A stretch of 64,000 bases of DNA from Flavobacteriales bacterium (GCA_027491215.1 JAIXWP010000135.1:1-64000), one strand, 5' to 3'; counted from the stretch's first letter, positions 36,681 through 44,274 are shown. A program made the numbers and translations. The notes: a model not told the origin generated them from the sequence alone.

Positions 36681-36848
36681 ATGAAATTCATAAATTATCT
36701 TGAGTCGATAAGCGGTGTGAGTGTATACCCCATGATCGCATTGATCTTATTCGGAGGTGTATTCGTGATCGCTGTATTATCAGCATTCTTCTCTAAGAAA
36801 GAAGACATTCGAGAACAAAGCATGCTTCCTCTTGATGAACCAAAATAA
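36681..36848 (+). CDS. ccoQ: cbb3 oxidase small subunit CcoQ-like
   Basis: 55 residues (ATG 36681, TAA 36846-36848). One TM segment at about 15-36 (YPMIALILFGGVFVIAVLSA) then a charged tail with KKEDIREQSMLPLDEPK. Position between ccoNO and ccoP and the one-helix topology match CcoQ; sequence identity to the proteobacterial protein is low. It stabilises the core complex in model species. Confidence 0.85.
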   Translation: MKFINYLESISGVSVYPMIALILFGGVFVIAVLSAFFSKKEDIREQSMLPLDEPK

Positions 36849-36857
36849 TCCCACGCC

Positions 36858-38006
36858 ATGAAAAATAATATCAAAAATATCATCGCAGTACTATTCCTCA
36901 TTGGAGCAACAATGAGTGCTGCGGCTCAAACCCCAGGACTAAAGGAGAAGGTCGCAGAAGCGGGCCAATATTCTCCCTATTCTGACCCCGTATTCTATGC
37001 GCTGTGTTTACTTGCTTTTATACTGCTTGTATTCATTCTTCAGTTACAAAAAGTATTCTCAGGAGTTGCTCGTAATTACGCAAAAGGAGACAACAAAAGC
37101 TCTGGATTATTTTCTATGATACTAATCCTTGCTATGACTCAATTTCCGACAAGTGCATTTGCGGCAGATGAAGCAAAGGCCACATTTCTTCACGATGGTT
37201 TTGGATCAAATGCTTTCAATGCCTTGTTCTTCTTGATCATCGTCGAAGTAGCAGTAGTTCTATACTATGTTCGTTTAATTCGATTGTTTTTGATAAAAAA
37301 TGAAATACCCGCAGCGGTTGCAGTGAAAGCGGTAGTTCAGCCATCTTTCCTAGATCGATTCAATAAATCTGTTGCGATTGAAAAAGAAGCCGCAATCATG
37401 ACAGATCACGACTATGATGGAATACGTGAGCTTGACAATGCCCTACCACCTTGGTGGAAATATGGATTCTACTTAACCATCATTTGGGCATTCGGTTACC
37501 TGACACATTACCACGTAACGAAAACTGGTCCTTTGATGGAGCAGGAGTATAAAAATCAATTAGCGCAAGCAGAAATTGAAATCGAAGAGTACCGCAAAAA
37601 GGCTTCGAATCTTGTCGATGAATCGAATGTAGTATTACTCACGGCGGCTTCAGATCTAGATAAAGGAAAAGCGACCTTCAACAACTTTTGCGTGACTTGT
37701 CACGGAGCATTTGGAGAAGGAAAAGTTGGTCCCAATTTGACTGACCAATATTGGAAGAATGGCGGTGACATTAAAGATTTATTCAAAACTGTAAAGCTTG
37801 GTGTTTCAGGCACCGGAATGAAATCTTGGAAATCAGATTTGAGTCCAAGCGCCATCGCAGAAGTATCCAGTTACATTTTGAGTTTGCAAGGAACCAACCC
37901 TGCAGGGGCGAAAGCGCCTGAAGGAGTTTTATATCAACCTACTGCTGCGGCAACAATAGATAGCACAGAAGTAGCATTAGCACCAGCAGATAGCACTGCC
38001 AAGTAA
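36858..38006 (+). CDS. ccoP: cbb3-type oxidase subunit CcoP, one haem c
   Basis: 382 residues. Signal peptide-like start (IIAVLFLIGATMSAAAQ), TM at about 43-64 (VFYALCLLAFILLVFILQLQ), another hydrophobic stretch at about 83-101 and TM about 115-135, then TM about 197-215 near WWKYGFYLTIIWAFGYLTHY. One c-type haem site CVTCHGAFGEGKVGPNLTD (about 277). Proteobacterial CcoP has two haems; the single-haem form is the usual one in Bacteroidota. It passes electrons to CcoNO. The C-terminal tail (about 345-382) is Ala/Pro/Ser-rich and probably disordered. Confidence 0.93.
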   Translation: MKNNIKNIIAVLFLIGATMSAAAQTPGLKEKVAEAGQYSPYSDPVFYALCLLAFILLVFILQLQKVFSGVARNYAKGDNKSSGLFSMILILAMTQFPTSAFAADEAKATFLHDGFGSNAFNALFFLIIVEVAVVLYYVRLIRLFLIKNEIPAAVAVKAVVQPSFLDRFNKSVAIEKEAAIMTDHDYDGIRELDNALPPWWKYGFYLTIIWAFGYLTHYHVTKTGPLMEQEYKNQLAQAEIEIEEYRKKASNLVDESNVVLLTAASDLDKGKATFNNFCVTCHGAFGEGKVGPNLTDQYWKNGGDIKDLFKTVKLGVSGTGMKSWKSDLSPSAIAEVSSYILSLQGTNPAGAKAPEGVLYQPTAAATIDSTEVALAPADSTAK

Positions 38007-38022
38007 TCATACACACACGAAA

Positions 38023-39414
38023 ATGAGCGAAGAGAAGGATTCATTTAGAGATAGCGTCAGTCACATCGACAAAGAAGGCAAACGCGTTTGGTTTTATCCT
38101 AAAAAACCGAAAGGCAAACTCTATAATGCACGCACCTGGCTGAGCTTCGGTTTTCTCTTCGTACTCTTCACACTTCCATTTGTGAAGGTGCATGATGCCC
38201 CCCTATTTCTTTTCAATGTATTAGAAAGAAAATTTATTTTATTCGGTGTCCATTTTTTTTTTTTTTTTTTCTTTCTTTTCGTTTTAGGAATGATCATCTT
38301 CATTGTATTTGTGGCACTATTTACTGTAGTGTATGGGCGCGTATTCTGCGGGTGGGTGTGTCCTCAAACCATTTTCATGGAAATGGTTTTTAGAAAAATT
38401 GAATATTGGATTGAAGGAGATTTTACGCATCAAAAAGCACTCAACAAAGCACCATGGAGCGCTGAAAAAATCAGAAAGAAAACACTCAAAGTAGTAATCT
38501 TCTTTCTAATTGCTGTCATCGTTGCAAATACCTTTCTTTCCTATATCATTGGAGTAGATGAAGTGTATAAAATCATCACGGAGCCGATCTCTCAGCACAT
38601 TGGAGGTTTCTCAGCAATGATCATATTTAGCACCATTTTCTTCTTTGTTTATCTGTGGTTTCGAGAGCAAGCTTGCCTTGTGGTTTGTCCATATGGCAGA
38701 ATGCAAGGAGTGTTGCTTGATAAACATAGTATCGTGGTGGCATACGATCACCAAAGAGGTGAAAACCGTGAAAAATTTTCGAAACATCCTAGTCCAGAAG
38801 CAGGCGATTGCATCGATTGTTTTGAATGCGTGAGAGTATGTCCTACAGGAATTGATATCCGCAATGGCACACAGCTCGAATGTGTGAACTGCACCGCATG
38901 CATTGATGCTTGCGATCACATCATGGAAAGTGTAAATAAGCCAAAAGGTCTTGTAAGATATGCATCTGAATACACTATCAATACTGGTAAACGCCTTCGC
39001 TGGACTCCACGAATGTTCGCGTACACAGGAATTCTTTTCTTGCTGATAGCGCTGGAATCCTTCTTGTTGGCTACCCGATCAGATATCGATGTAACAGTGA
39101 TGCGCGCAAAAGGTGCTTTGTTCAATGTCGAGTCCAATGAAAGAGTGAGTAATCTCTACAATGTGCATATCATTAATAAAACAACAGATTCGCTCGACTT
39201 AGATATGCGTGTAATCACATCAGGTAGCGAGGTAAAATGGATTGGTGATTTAAAACGTCTAGCACCAGGTGAAATGATGGAAGGAACATTCTTTATCATT
39301 TTACCTAAAAATGAAATCAAGGAACAAAAAACAAAATTGAACTTAGAGTTCTGGGATAAAGGAAAAATGATTGGAAAATCAAAGACCACCTTCCTAGGCC
39401 CTGTTCACCACTAA
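38023..39414 (+). CDS. ccoG: cbb3 oxidase accessory ferredoxin CcoG/RdxA
   Basis: 463 residues. Polytopic membrane protein with two 4Fe-4S clusters: DCIDCFECVRVCPTGIDIRN (about 265-285) and ECVNCTACIDACDHI. Earlier features: GRVFCGWVCPQTIFMEMVFR and QACLVVCPYGRMQ (around residue 220), both conserved in the CcoG/FixG branch, which reduces copper(II) during CuB site assembly. The reading frame contains an 18-T run (38253-38270) encoding a Phe-rich part of TM2. Ends in a beta-rich periplasmic domain (FixG C-terminal). Confidence 0.93.
   Translation: MSEEKDSFRDSVSHIDKEGKRVWFYPKKPKGKLYNARTWLSFGFLFVLFTLPFVKVHDAPLFLFNVLERKFILFGVHFFFFFFFLFVLGMIIFIVFVALFTVVYGRVFCGWVCPQTIFMEMVFRKIEYWIEGDFTHQKALNKAPWSAEKIRKKTLKVVIFFLIAVIVANTFLSYIIGVDEVYKIITEPISQHIGGFSAMIIFSTIFFFVYLWFREQACLVVCPYGRMQGVLLDKHSIVVAYDHQRGENREKFSKHPSPEAGDCIDCFECVRVCPTGIDIRNGTQLECVNCTACIDACDHIMESVNKPKGLVRYASEYTINTGKRLRWTPRMFAYTGILFLLIALESFLLATRSDIDVTVMRAKGALFNVESNERVSNLYNVHIINKTTDSLDLDMRVITSGSEVKWIGDLKRLAPGEMMEGTFFIILPKNEIKEQKTKLNLEFWDKGKMIGKSKTTFLGPVHH
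38253..38270. repeat. 18-nt poly-T tract inside ccoG
   Basis: An unbroken run of 18 T, followed by CTTTCTTTTCG, encodes six consecutive Phe within the second membrane segment. A change of one T would shift the frame after about residue 80 of CcoG. The frame is open as given. Confidence 0.9.
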
Positions 39415-39426
39415 AACCGTAAGAAC

Positions 39427-39858
39427 ATGAATTGGGGAATCAGAATTGTGATACTGTATACTGGATTCGTCGCATTAATTCTAACACTTGTATTCAAGGC
39501 TAGCGGAGAACGCGTAGAGCTCGTCACCAAAGATTACTACGAACAAGAATTAGTGCATCAAGAAAAAATGAATGCACAAAACAGAGGCCTTGAATATAAA
39601 GATCTCATCGAGATAAAAACGATGCAGGATGCTATTCAGTTGAACTTCTCCGAAGCATTGCCACCGATGAAGGATACCAAAATCAGTTTTTACTGCCCTT
39701 CCAACAGCGACGAGGACAGAGAATTTGTCTTGTTATCTACTGAAAAAACAAAAATGATTTCTACCACGCAATGGAAGAAAGGATATTATGCATTGCGCGT
39801 GCAATGGAATAACAATGGACAAAGTATAATCGTTGAAGACACTGTATTTATCCCATGA
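39427..39858 (+). CDS. ccoH: FixH/CcoH family oxidase assembly protein
   Basis: 143 residues. One N-terminal TM segment (about 4-23, IRIVILYTGFVALILTLVFK) then a periplasmic domain with DYYEQELVHQEKMNAQNRGL and an immunoglobulin-like fold of about 100 residues. Fits the FixH family that stabilises cbb3 assembly intermediates. 12 nt after ccoG, 4-nt overlap (ATGA) with the next gene. Confidence 0.88.
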   Translation: MNWGIRIVILYTGFVALILTLVFKASGERVELVTKDYYEQELVHQEKMNAQNRGLEYKDLIEIKTMQDAIQLNFSEALPPMKDTKISFYCPSNSDEDREFVLLSTEKTKMISTTQWKKGYYALRVQWNNNGQSIIVEDTVFIP

Positions 39859-40559
39859 CAACATATCTCGCAGCAGCACTCCTATTGGGCCTTGCAGGTA
39901 GCTTACACTGCATTGGAATGTGTGGTCCATTAGTTATGATCGTTCACTCCGGTGGAGACAATCGCAGCTTCCAATGGTGGATCAACAAATTGGTGTATCA
40001 CTTCGGGCGCATTTTGGTATATGCTGCCTTTGGGGTTATTACAGGATTGATTGGAAAAAGCTTTATTGCCATGGGCTTTCAGCAATGGCTGTCACTTATT
40101 GCAGGCATCGTTTTATTCTTTATGTTGGTGCTGCCATTAATGGGGCAAAAGAAGTGGAGCTTCACACCTCCACTTTTTTCAAAAATCACGAAATACTTCG
40201 GTAAGTTTTTACAAAACAAAACTCCATTCAAACAATTAATCTTAGGGGTGATTAATGGACTACTTCCCTGTGGATTGGTATATGCAGCAATGGCAGCCTC
40301 AATAGCAGGCGGCAGTCCAACTAAGAGTGCATTGTTTATGATTGTGTTTGGATTTGCAACGAGCCCTGCATTGATTGTTGTTGCTAAATTATCAGAGACA
40401 CTGCGGTCAAAATGGAAACCAAAATCACTCGCATATATTCGAGTTGGTTTGAGCATTCTTGCCGTACTATTTATACTGCGCGGCGCCAATCTCGGCATCC
40501 CCTACCTCAGCCCCAAAATGCAAGCAGAAACTTGCAATGTGAGTTGCTGTCATAAATAA
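39855..40559 (+). CDS. SafE/TauE-type membrane protein of the cco cluster
   Basis: 234 residues, six predicted TM helices (about 2-22, 48-70, 75-95, 128-155, 160-182, 195-215). Signature stretches GLAGSLHCIGMCGPLVMIVH and GVINGLLPCGLVYAAMAASI hold the paired Cys/Pro-Cys of the DsbD-like UreH/SafE branch (metal or thiol chemistry) found next to cbb3 genes. In family terms it probably moves copper or a reductant for oxidase maturation. Overlaps ccoH by ATGA. Ends 3 nt before the heptamer array. Confidence 0.85.
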   Translation: MTTYLAAALLLGLAGSLHCIGMCGPLVMIVHSGGDNRSFQWWINKLVYHFGRILVYAAFGVITGLIGKSFIAMGFQQWLSLIAGIVLFFMLVLPLMGQKKWSFTPPLFSKITKYFGKFLQNKTPFKQLILGVINGLLPCGLVYAAMAASIAGGSPTKSALFMIVFGFATSPALIVVAKLSETLRSKWKPKSLAYIRVGLSILAVLFILRGANLGIPYLSPKMQAETCNVSCCHK

Positions 40560-40562
40560 AAA

Positions 40563-40709
40563 CGATTCTCGATTCTCGATTTTCAATTCTCGATTCTAAT
40601 TCGAAATTCGCTATTTGTAATTTGTCTCTTGTCTCTTGTCATTTGTAATTTGTCAATTGTCTCTTGTCACTTGTCATTTGTCACTTGTCATTTGTCGTTT
40701 GTCGTTTGT
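40563..40709. repeat. Contiguous array of 21 heptamers
   Basis: The whole intergenic interval between two convergent stop codons is a chain of 7-mers without a slip: seven units of the CGATTCT type (40563-40611) and fourteen of the type CNNTTGT, i.e. ACAARNG on the minus strand (40612-40709). It ends one nucleotide before the regulator's stop codon. Non-coding. Unit-to-unit variation sits at positions 5-6 of the ACAARNG unit. Confidence 0.92.
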
Positions 40710-40710
40710 T

Positions 40711-41769
40711 TCAGTTTCTCATTTTCTGCAATTTCTCTAGATTTTTGATCGTGATGGTAGATCCGTGAATTTCAACGATTTGTTCTTCGCGAAAATCACT
40801 GAGTGTTCTAATAAGGGATTCCGTGGCGGTTCCGACCATGTTTGCTAAATCTTCTCTTGAGATAGCCATGCTAAACGGTTGATCTCCTCCATCATGATAG
40901 CGCTTGCGGAGTACTAGCAAGGCGTCAGCCGCGCGCTTGCGCACGCTGCTATAGGCTAGCGATAAAAGTCTATCCTCTTCTTCTGCTATTTTACCTGTCA
41001 ACAACTTCACAAACTGCTTACTAGCAGCTGGACTTTGAAAGATTAATTTGAAAAAATCATCTTTGGAAAAAATAAGAACCTCACAATCTTCCAACGCTTC
41101 AGAAGATTCTTGCTGGTCAGTATCTTCAAGGAGAGAAACATATCCGAAAAAATCTCCGGGTTGGAGCATTCGTGTTATGAGATCCTTTCCCAGCTCATGA
41201 CTCTTATATGATTTCGCCTTACCCGATTTAAGAAGATAAAGACCTGCTGGAGTGTCTCCTTCTGAGAAAATCAAATCCTTTTTTCTAAAAATCTTTACTT
41301 GTTGCTTTTCTGCAATCTTGGTAATATCATGAATTCCTTCGATTTTGCTCAATAGCTGATTCATACCCTCTTGTCCGTGTGGGAGCTCACGATGTGCCAA
41401 GTCCAATTTTCTGAATCGACTTTCAACCGCATTTAGTAATTCAATATCATCGAATGGTTTGGTGATATAATCATCTGCTCCCATTTCCATTCCTTTTCTG
41501 ATATCCGTTCTTTCAGATTTCGCTGAAAGAAAAATAAATGGAATATTTTGAGTCAACGTGTTTTTACCTAGTAAATGAAGAACACCATACCCGTCAAGCA
41601 AAGGCATCATGATATCGCAAATAATAAGTTCAGGCTGCTGGTGCATTGCTGCGTCAACTCCTAGCTTACCATTCTCAGCAGTGATCACTTCGTATCCGGC
41701 TAATTGAAGGATTTCTGCGGTATTCTCACGAACGTCAACATTGTCCTCTATTATCAAAATCTTTCTCAT
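40711..41769 (-). CDS. Receiver-cNMP-Crp/Fnr fusion response regulator
   Basis: 352 residues. Receiver domain 1-120 with acidic residues at 8-9, phosphoacceptor Asp52 (ELIICDIMMPLLDGYG) and Lys in DDYITKPFDD. Linker, then a cyclic-nucleotide-like beta roll about 145-255 (FSEGDTPAGLYLLKSGKAKS). A Crp-type helix-turn-helix covers about 270-345, with ISREDLANMVGTATESLIRT carrying the Glu...Arg pair (E, then R four residues later) that reads TGA half-sites in the Crp/Fnr family. No cysteine cluster like that of Fnr. So it looks like FixJ and FixK in one chain. Partner of the upstream kinase, starting at a 4-nt overlap. Confidence 0.93.
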   Translation of the reverse strand: MRKILIIEDNVDVRENTAEILQLAGYEVITAENGKLGVDAAMHQQPELIICDIMMPLLDGYGVLHLLGKNTLTQNIPFIFLSAKSERTDIRKGMEMGADDYITKPFDDIELLNAVESRFRKLDLAHRELPHGQEGMNQLLSKIEGIHDITKIAEKQQVKIFRKKDLIFSEGDTPAGLYLLKSGKAKSYKSHELGKDLITRMLQPGDFFGYVSLLEDTDQQESSEALEDCEVLIFSKDDFFKLIFQSPAASKQFVKLLTGKIAEEEDRLLSLAYSSVRKRAADALLVLRKRYHDGGDQPFSMAISREDLANMVGTATESLIRTLSDFREEQIVEIHGSTITIKNLEKLQKMRN

Positions 41770-42998
41770 AAATTTTCATTTTTTGCAGGAAACTCCAAGT
41801 GGAAAGTGGTTCCTTCATTTACTGCACTTGTAAACCAAATCGTTCCATTTAGCATTTCAAGATATTTTAAAACAATATTTAGCCCCAATCCAGTCCCTTG
41901 GATATTGGAAACGTTTTGGCCACGATAAAAGCGCTCAAAAAGATGCTCTTGATCTGACTCCGGAATTCCGATACCATAATCCTTAACATCAACCTTCATT
42001 TCATTATCTCCCACTTCACAAGTTACTTCAATATTCTTGTTGTCAGCAGAAAACTTGATCGCATTAGCAAGTAGGTTTATCATGATATTTCGGAACATCT
42101 GCTTATCAATGTAAAAATCCTTCAACCCACTAAATGCCAACAAAATATTTTGGCCTGGTCGGGTGATCGCTTGAATTTCAGAAATGACATCTTCGAGTAC
42201 AGCCTTTACCTCTATTTGTTGGAGGTTTGCACGCACCTTTCCTTCTTCCAATTTCCCTAATGATAAAAAGTCGTTTAAAATTTCTGTAAGACCATTCACC
42301 GCGCCTTTGATGCGAGTGATGTGCTTCTCGCTCTGATCAGCTTGCTGCAATTCTATATACTTCGCGATGATAGATGCAGAGGAAAGAATGGTTGAAAGCG
42401 GTGTTCTAAATTCATGTGAGGCCATGGATATGAATCTACTCTTCATCTCATTCAATTCCTTTTCTTTTTCGAGAGCGTTCGTTAATTCATCCTTAGAATT
42501 CTCCAACTCTGTGAGCGCTTCTTTTAGCACAAGCGTACGTTCACTCACCTTCTTCTCTAAGGTTTCATTTAATAGTCTCAGCTCCTCGTTTATCTTTTGA
42601 ATCTTTTCATGTTGTTCGTGGCGAATAGTGATATCAATGATAAATGCGATGGCATACATGCCATCACTCGTCTCATAATAAGATAAACTAATTTCTACGG
42701 GAAATTTAGAACCATCCTTACGCTGACCATGAAGAATAAAGTTCTCTCCCATAGGTCGCTTCATAGGCTTATTCATATATGCCTCTCGATGGCCAATGTG
42801 CTTTTCAGCAATATCACGAGGAACTAGAGCTTCTACTTTTTTACCTTGTAATTCTGAGGAATCATAACCGAACATTTGAAAACACTTCGGATTGGCGAGA
42901 ATAATTTCGCCATTTGAATTCGCTATTAAGATGCCTTCATTGACGTGATTAAACACGGATTCGAAACTACTTTCAGCGCGTGATAGTGGAGTACCCAT
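41766..42998 (-). CDS. PAS-domain histidine kinase, FixL-like
   Basis: 410 residues, no membrane segment, so cytosolic. PAS domain about 10-130; between about 60 and 97 it resembles FixL (PRDIAEKHIGHREAYM ... HGQRKDGSKFPVEIS). His67 falls at the haem-ligand position of FixL (H-x6-Y-M), but the distal Arg is Phe87. A coiled coil about 135-185 links to the DHp domain with FISMASHEFRTPLSTILSSA (His near 195). The catalytic domain has INLLANAIKFSADN, VKDYGIGIPESDQ and GTGLGLNIVLKYLE. Phosphorylates the coupled receiver-Crp regulator; oxygen or redox sensing is inferred from context. Long 5' leader. Confidence 0.92.
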   Translation of the reverse strand: MGTPLSRAESSFESVFNHVNEGILIANSNGEIILANPKCFQMFGYDSSELQGKKVEALVPRDIAEKHIGHREAYMNKPMKRPMGENFILHGQRKDGSKFPVEISLSYYETSDGMYAIAFIIDITIRHEQHEKIQKINEELRLLNETLEKKVSERTLVLKEALTELENSKDELTNALEKEKELNEMKSRFISMASHEFRTPLSTILSSASIIAKYIELQQADQSEKHITRIKGAVNGLTEILNDFLSLGKLEEGKVRANLQQIEVKAVLEDVISEIQAITRPGQNILLAFSGLKDFYIDKQMFRNIMINLLANAIKFSADNKNIEVTCEVGDNEMKVDVKDYGIGIPESDQEHLFERFYRGQNVSNIQGTGLGLNIVLKYLEMLNGTIWFTSAVNEGTTFHLEFPAKNENL

Positions 42999-43037
42999 AT
43001 AGCAAATTTAGTGGATTGAGGTGGGGATGTGCAAAAT

Positions 43038-43161
43038 CTACCGAGCCAAGGTATGGCTTTCGTGTGAGATGTTTCCTCTCCAAAAAACACCTTCGATAAG
43101 CCATACCCGTGCTAAACTGAACAAACGGTCCGGGAGAACCAATAAATCCAGCATGTTTAGC
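43038..43161 (-). other. Structured leader region of the kinase operon
   Basis: Two stem-loops lie in the predicted 5' leader. Stem A pairs GGTATGGCTTTCG (43050-43062) with CGATAAGCCATACC (43094-43107), 13 bp with one bulged T and a loop of about 31 nt. Stem B pairs GCTAAAC (43111-43117) with GTTTAGC (43155-43161). On the minus strand a 38-codon ORF (43154 to 43038) exactly spans both. It may be a cis-regulatory RNA, a leader peptide or a dispersed palindromic element; I cannot decide between these. The remaining 42999-43037 holds nothing recognised. Confidence 0.5.
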
Positions 43162-43194
43162 CAGCTCGATAGATTATGTACTCTCTATCTGAAG

Positions 43195-43262
43195 CAAAGA
43201 TGTAATGAGATTCTTTTCGTAAAAATGAGGCCGGTCAAATCACGTACTGATAATTATCAGTT
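43195..43262 (-). promoter_or_regulatory. Crp/Fnr-type operator and promoter of the kinase/regulator operon
   Basis: TACTGATAATTATCAGTT at 43245-43262 contains the perfect 14-bp palindrome CTGATAATTATCAG (centre 43253.5) and overlaps the stop codon of the upstream gene. On the minus strand a CATCTTTG -7 element runs from 43202 to 43195, again 51.5 bp from the centre. At -33 there is TTTT. A start near 43189 gives a leader of about 190 nt. Confidence 0.7.
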
Positions 43263-43607
43263 TTCTGTTTTTTCCTTCTTTTTTGAAAACCAAAATGGCA
43301 AATAATAGAATGAAAGAACAAGCAAACCCGCACCAAATAAAACTGCGGAGAACAGCTTCGTTTTTTCTTCCCAGAAAAATTCACTCATCATCCAATTTCC
43401 ATTTGCCAAAATCCAAAGTGCCACTGCGATATTATGAATAAGCTCCGTTGAGTTATTTCGTGATCGCCATGTCAGCCAAAGTGCTACGATAAACGTTGGA
43501 AAAAACATGGCGGTTCCAACAGCCTTCCATTCCGATACCCAGCACAAATCCTTGATTAACCAAAGGAGGATATGTAAATTTTCTACGCGGCGTAACTTTT
43601 CATTCAT
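43257..43607 (-). CDS. Small membrane protein of the feo operon tail, unknown
   Basis: 116 residues with three or four TM helices (about 31-50 AMFFPTFIVALWLTWRS, about 58-77 IHNIAVALWILANGNWMMSE and about 84-107 LFSAVLFGAGLLVLSFYYLP). Very Trp-rich. No family recognised. Its ATG overlaps the stop of the AlbA_2 gene (ATGA), so the two are coupled. The C-terminal tail is basic (FSKKKEKTEN). Confidence 0.7.
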   Translation of the reverse strand: MNEKLRRVENLHILLWLIKDLCWVSEWKAVGTAMFFPTFIVALWLTWRSRNNSTELIHNIAVALWILANGNWMMSEFFWEEKTKLFSAVLFGAGLLVLSFYYLPFWFSKKKEKTEN

Positions 43608-44245
43608 TGGTTTTCGTCTTTCAATTTAAACATCACTTGATTTTGAACGAAGAAAATATCGAGCAAATTCCAGCGTACCAAACGTGCTAGCAGCTTCGTG
43701 AGCACCATTCGATTGATGCCTGTTTTCTTCGCTAATTGATTTTGTGAAAGTCCTACAGATTCTTGAAGGCTCACGAATATTTTCTTTTCTTTTTCTGTAT
43801 GAAAATATTTGTTTGGTCTATCGACATCATCGCTTTTCCATACTTCAAGCAGCACAGCGGGTGCGATAAAATTCTCATCATCTCTTCTCACAAACGCCTT
43901 CCATGAGCCATCTTCGAGTTGTGCTAAATGTGGTCGCTGTCTAGAAGGAAGAATATTGATTTCGAGCACTGCTCTATTATCCACTTTCCAAGTTTGCACT
44001 TCTAGTCCTACCGGAGGCTTGCAATACATCTGAGCTGCCGCTTCCATCATGTGCATTTCCTCCTCGGGTCGAATGCCTGCGATCGAACCGTTGTCCTTTA
44101 CTCCTATCAACAACCTTCCTCCATCTGTATTTGCAAATGCAGAAACAGTGCGCGCAATTTTCTTTGCGTCATCAATTCTCATTTTGAAATCTTGTTGTTG
44201 ATGCTCACCTTCAGCAATGTAGCGAAGGATAAAAGGCCCATTCAT
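43604..44245 (-). CDS. AlbA_2/Schlafen-type putative DNA-binding protein with C-terminal HTH
   Basis: 213 residues. The N-terminal AlbA_2 domain (about 1-120) contains ARTVSAFANTDGGRLLIGVK, DNGSIAGIRPEEEMHMMEAA and the later strand EINILPSRQRPHLA, hallmarks of the Schlafen AAA_4-related group. Residues about 150-200 form a winged helix, with VGLSQNQLAKKTGINRMVLT. Such proteins are mostly transcription regulators; some are tied to phage defence, but here no defence genes lie nearby. It follows the Feo genes on the same strand after 29 nt, so a role in iron- or oxygen-linked regulation is possible. Confidence 0.8.
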   Translation of the reverse strand: MNGPFILRYIAEGEHQQQDFKMRIDDAKKIARTVSAFANTDGGRLLIGVKDNGSIAGIRPEEEMHMMEAAAQMYCKPPVGLEVQTWKVDNRAVLEINILPSRQRPHLAQLEDGSWKAFVRRDDENFIAPAVLLEVWKSDDVDRPNKYFHTEKEKKIFVSLQESVGLSQNQLAKKTGINRMVLTKLLARLVRWNLLDIFFVQNQVMFKLKDENQ

Positions 44246-44274
44246 ATCACGAATGTAATGCGAGAGCAGGAATT

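Noticed and set aside
38121..38303. 60-codon minus-strand frame rich in lysine
   Set aside because: Only the complement of the poly-T tract in ccoG.
43038..43161. Integron attC site
   Set aside because: Inverted repeats exist, but the core sites do not match RYYYAAC/GTTRRRY and no integrase is present.
43604..44245. AlbA_2 gene as part of a defence island
   Set aside because: The neighbours are iron-transport and two-component genes with no defence, phage or mobile-element signature.
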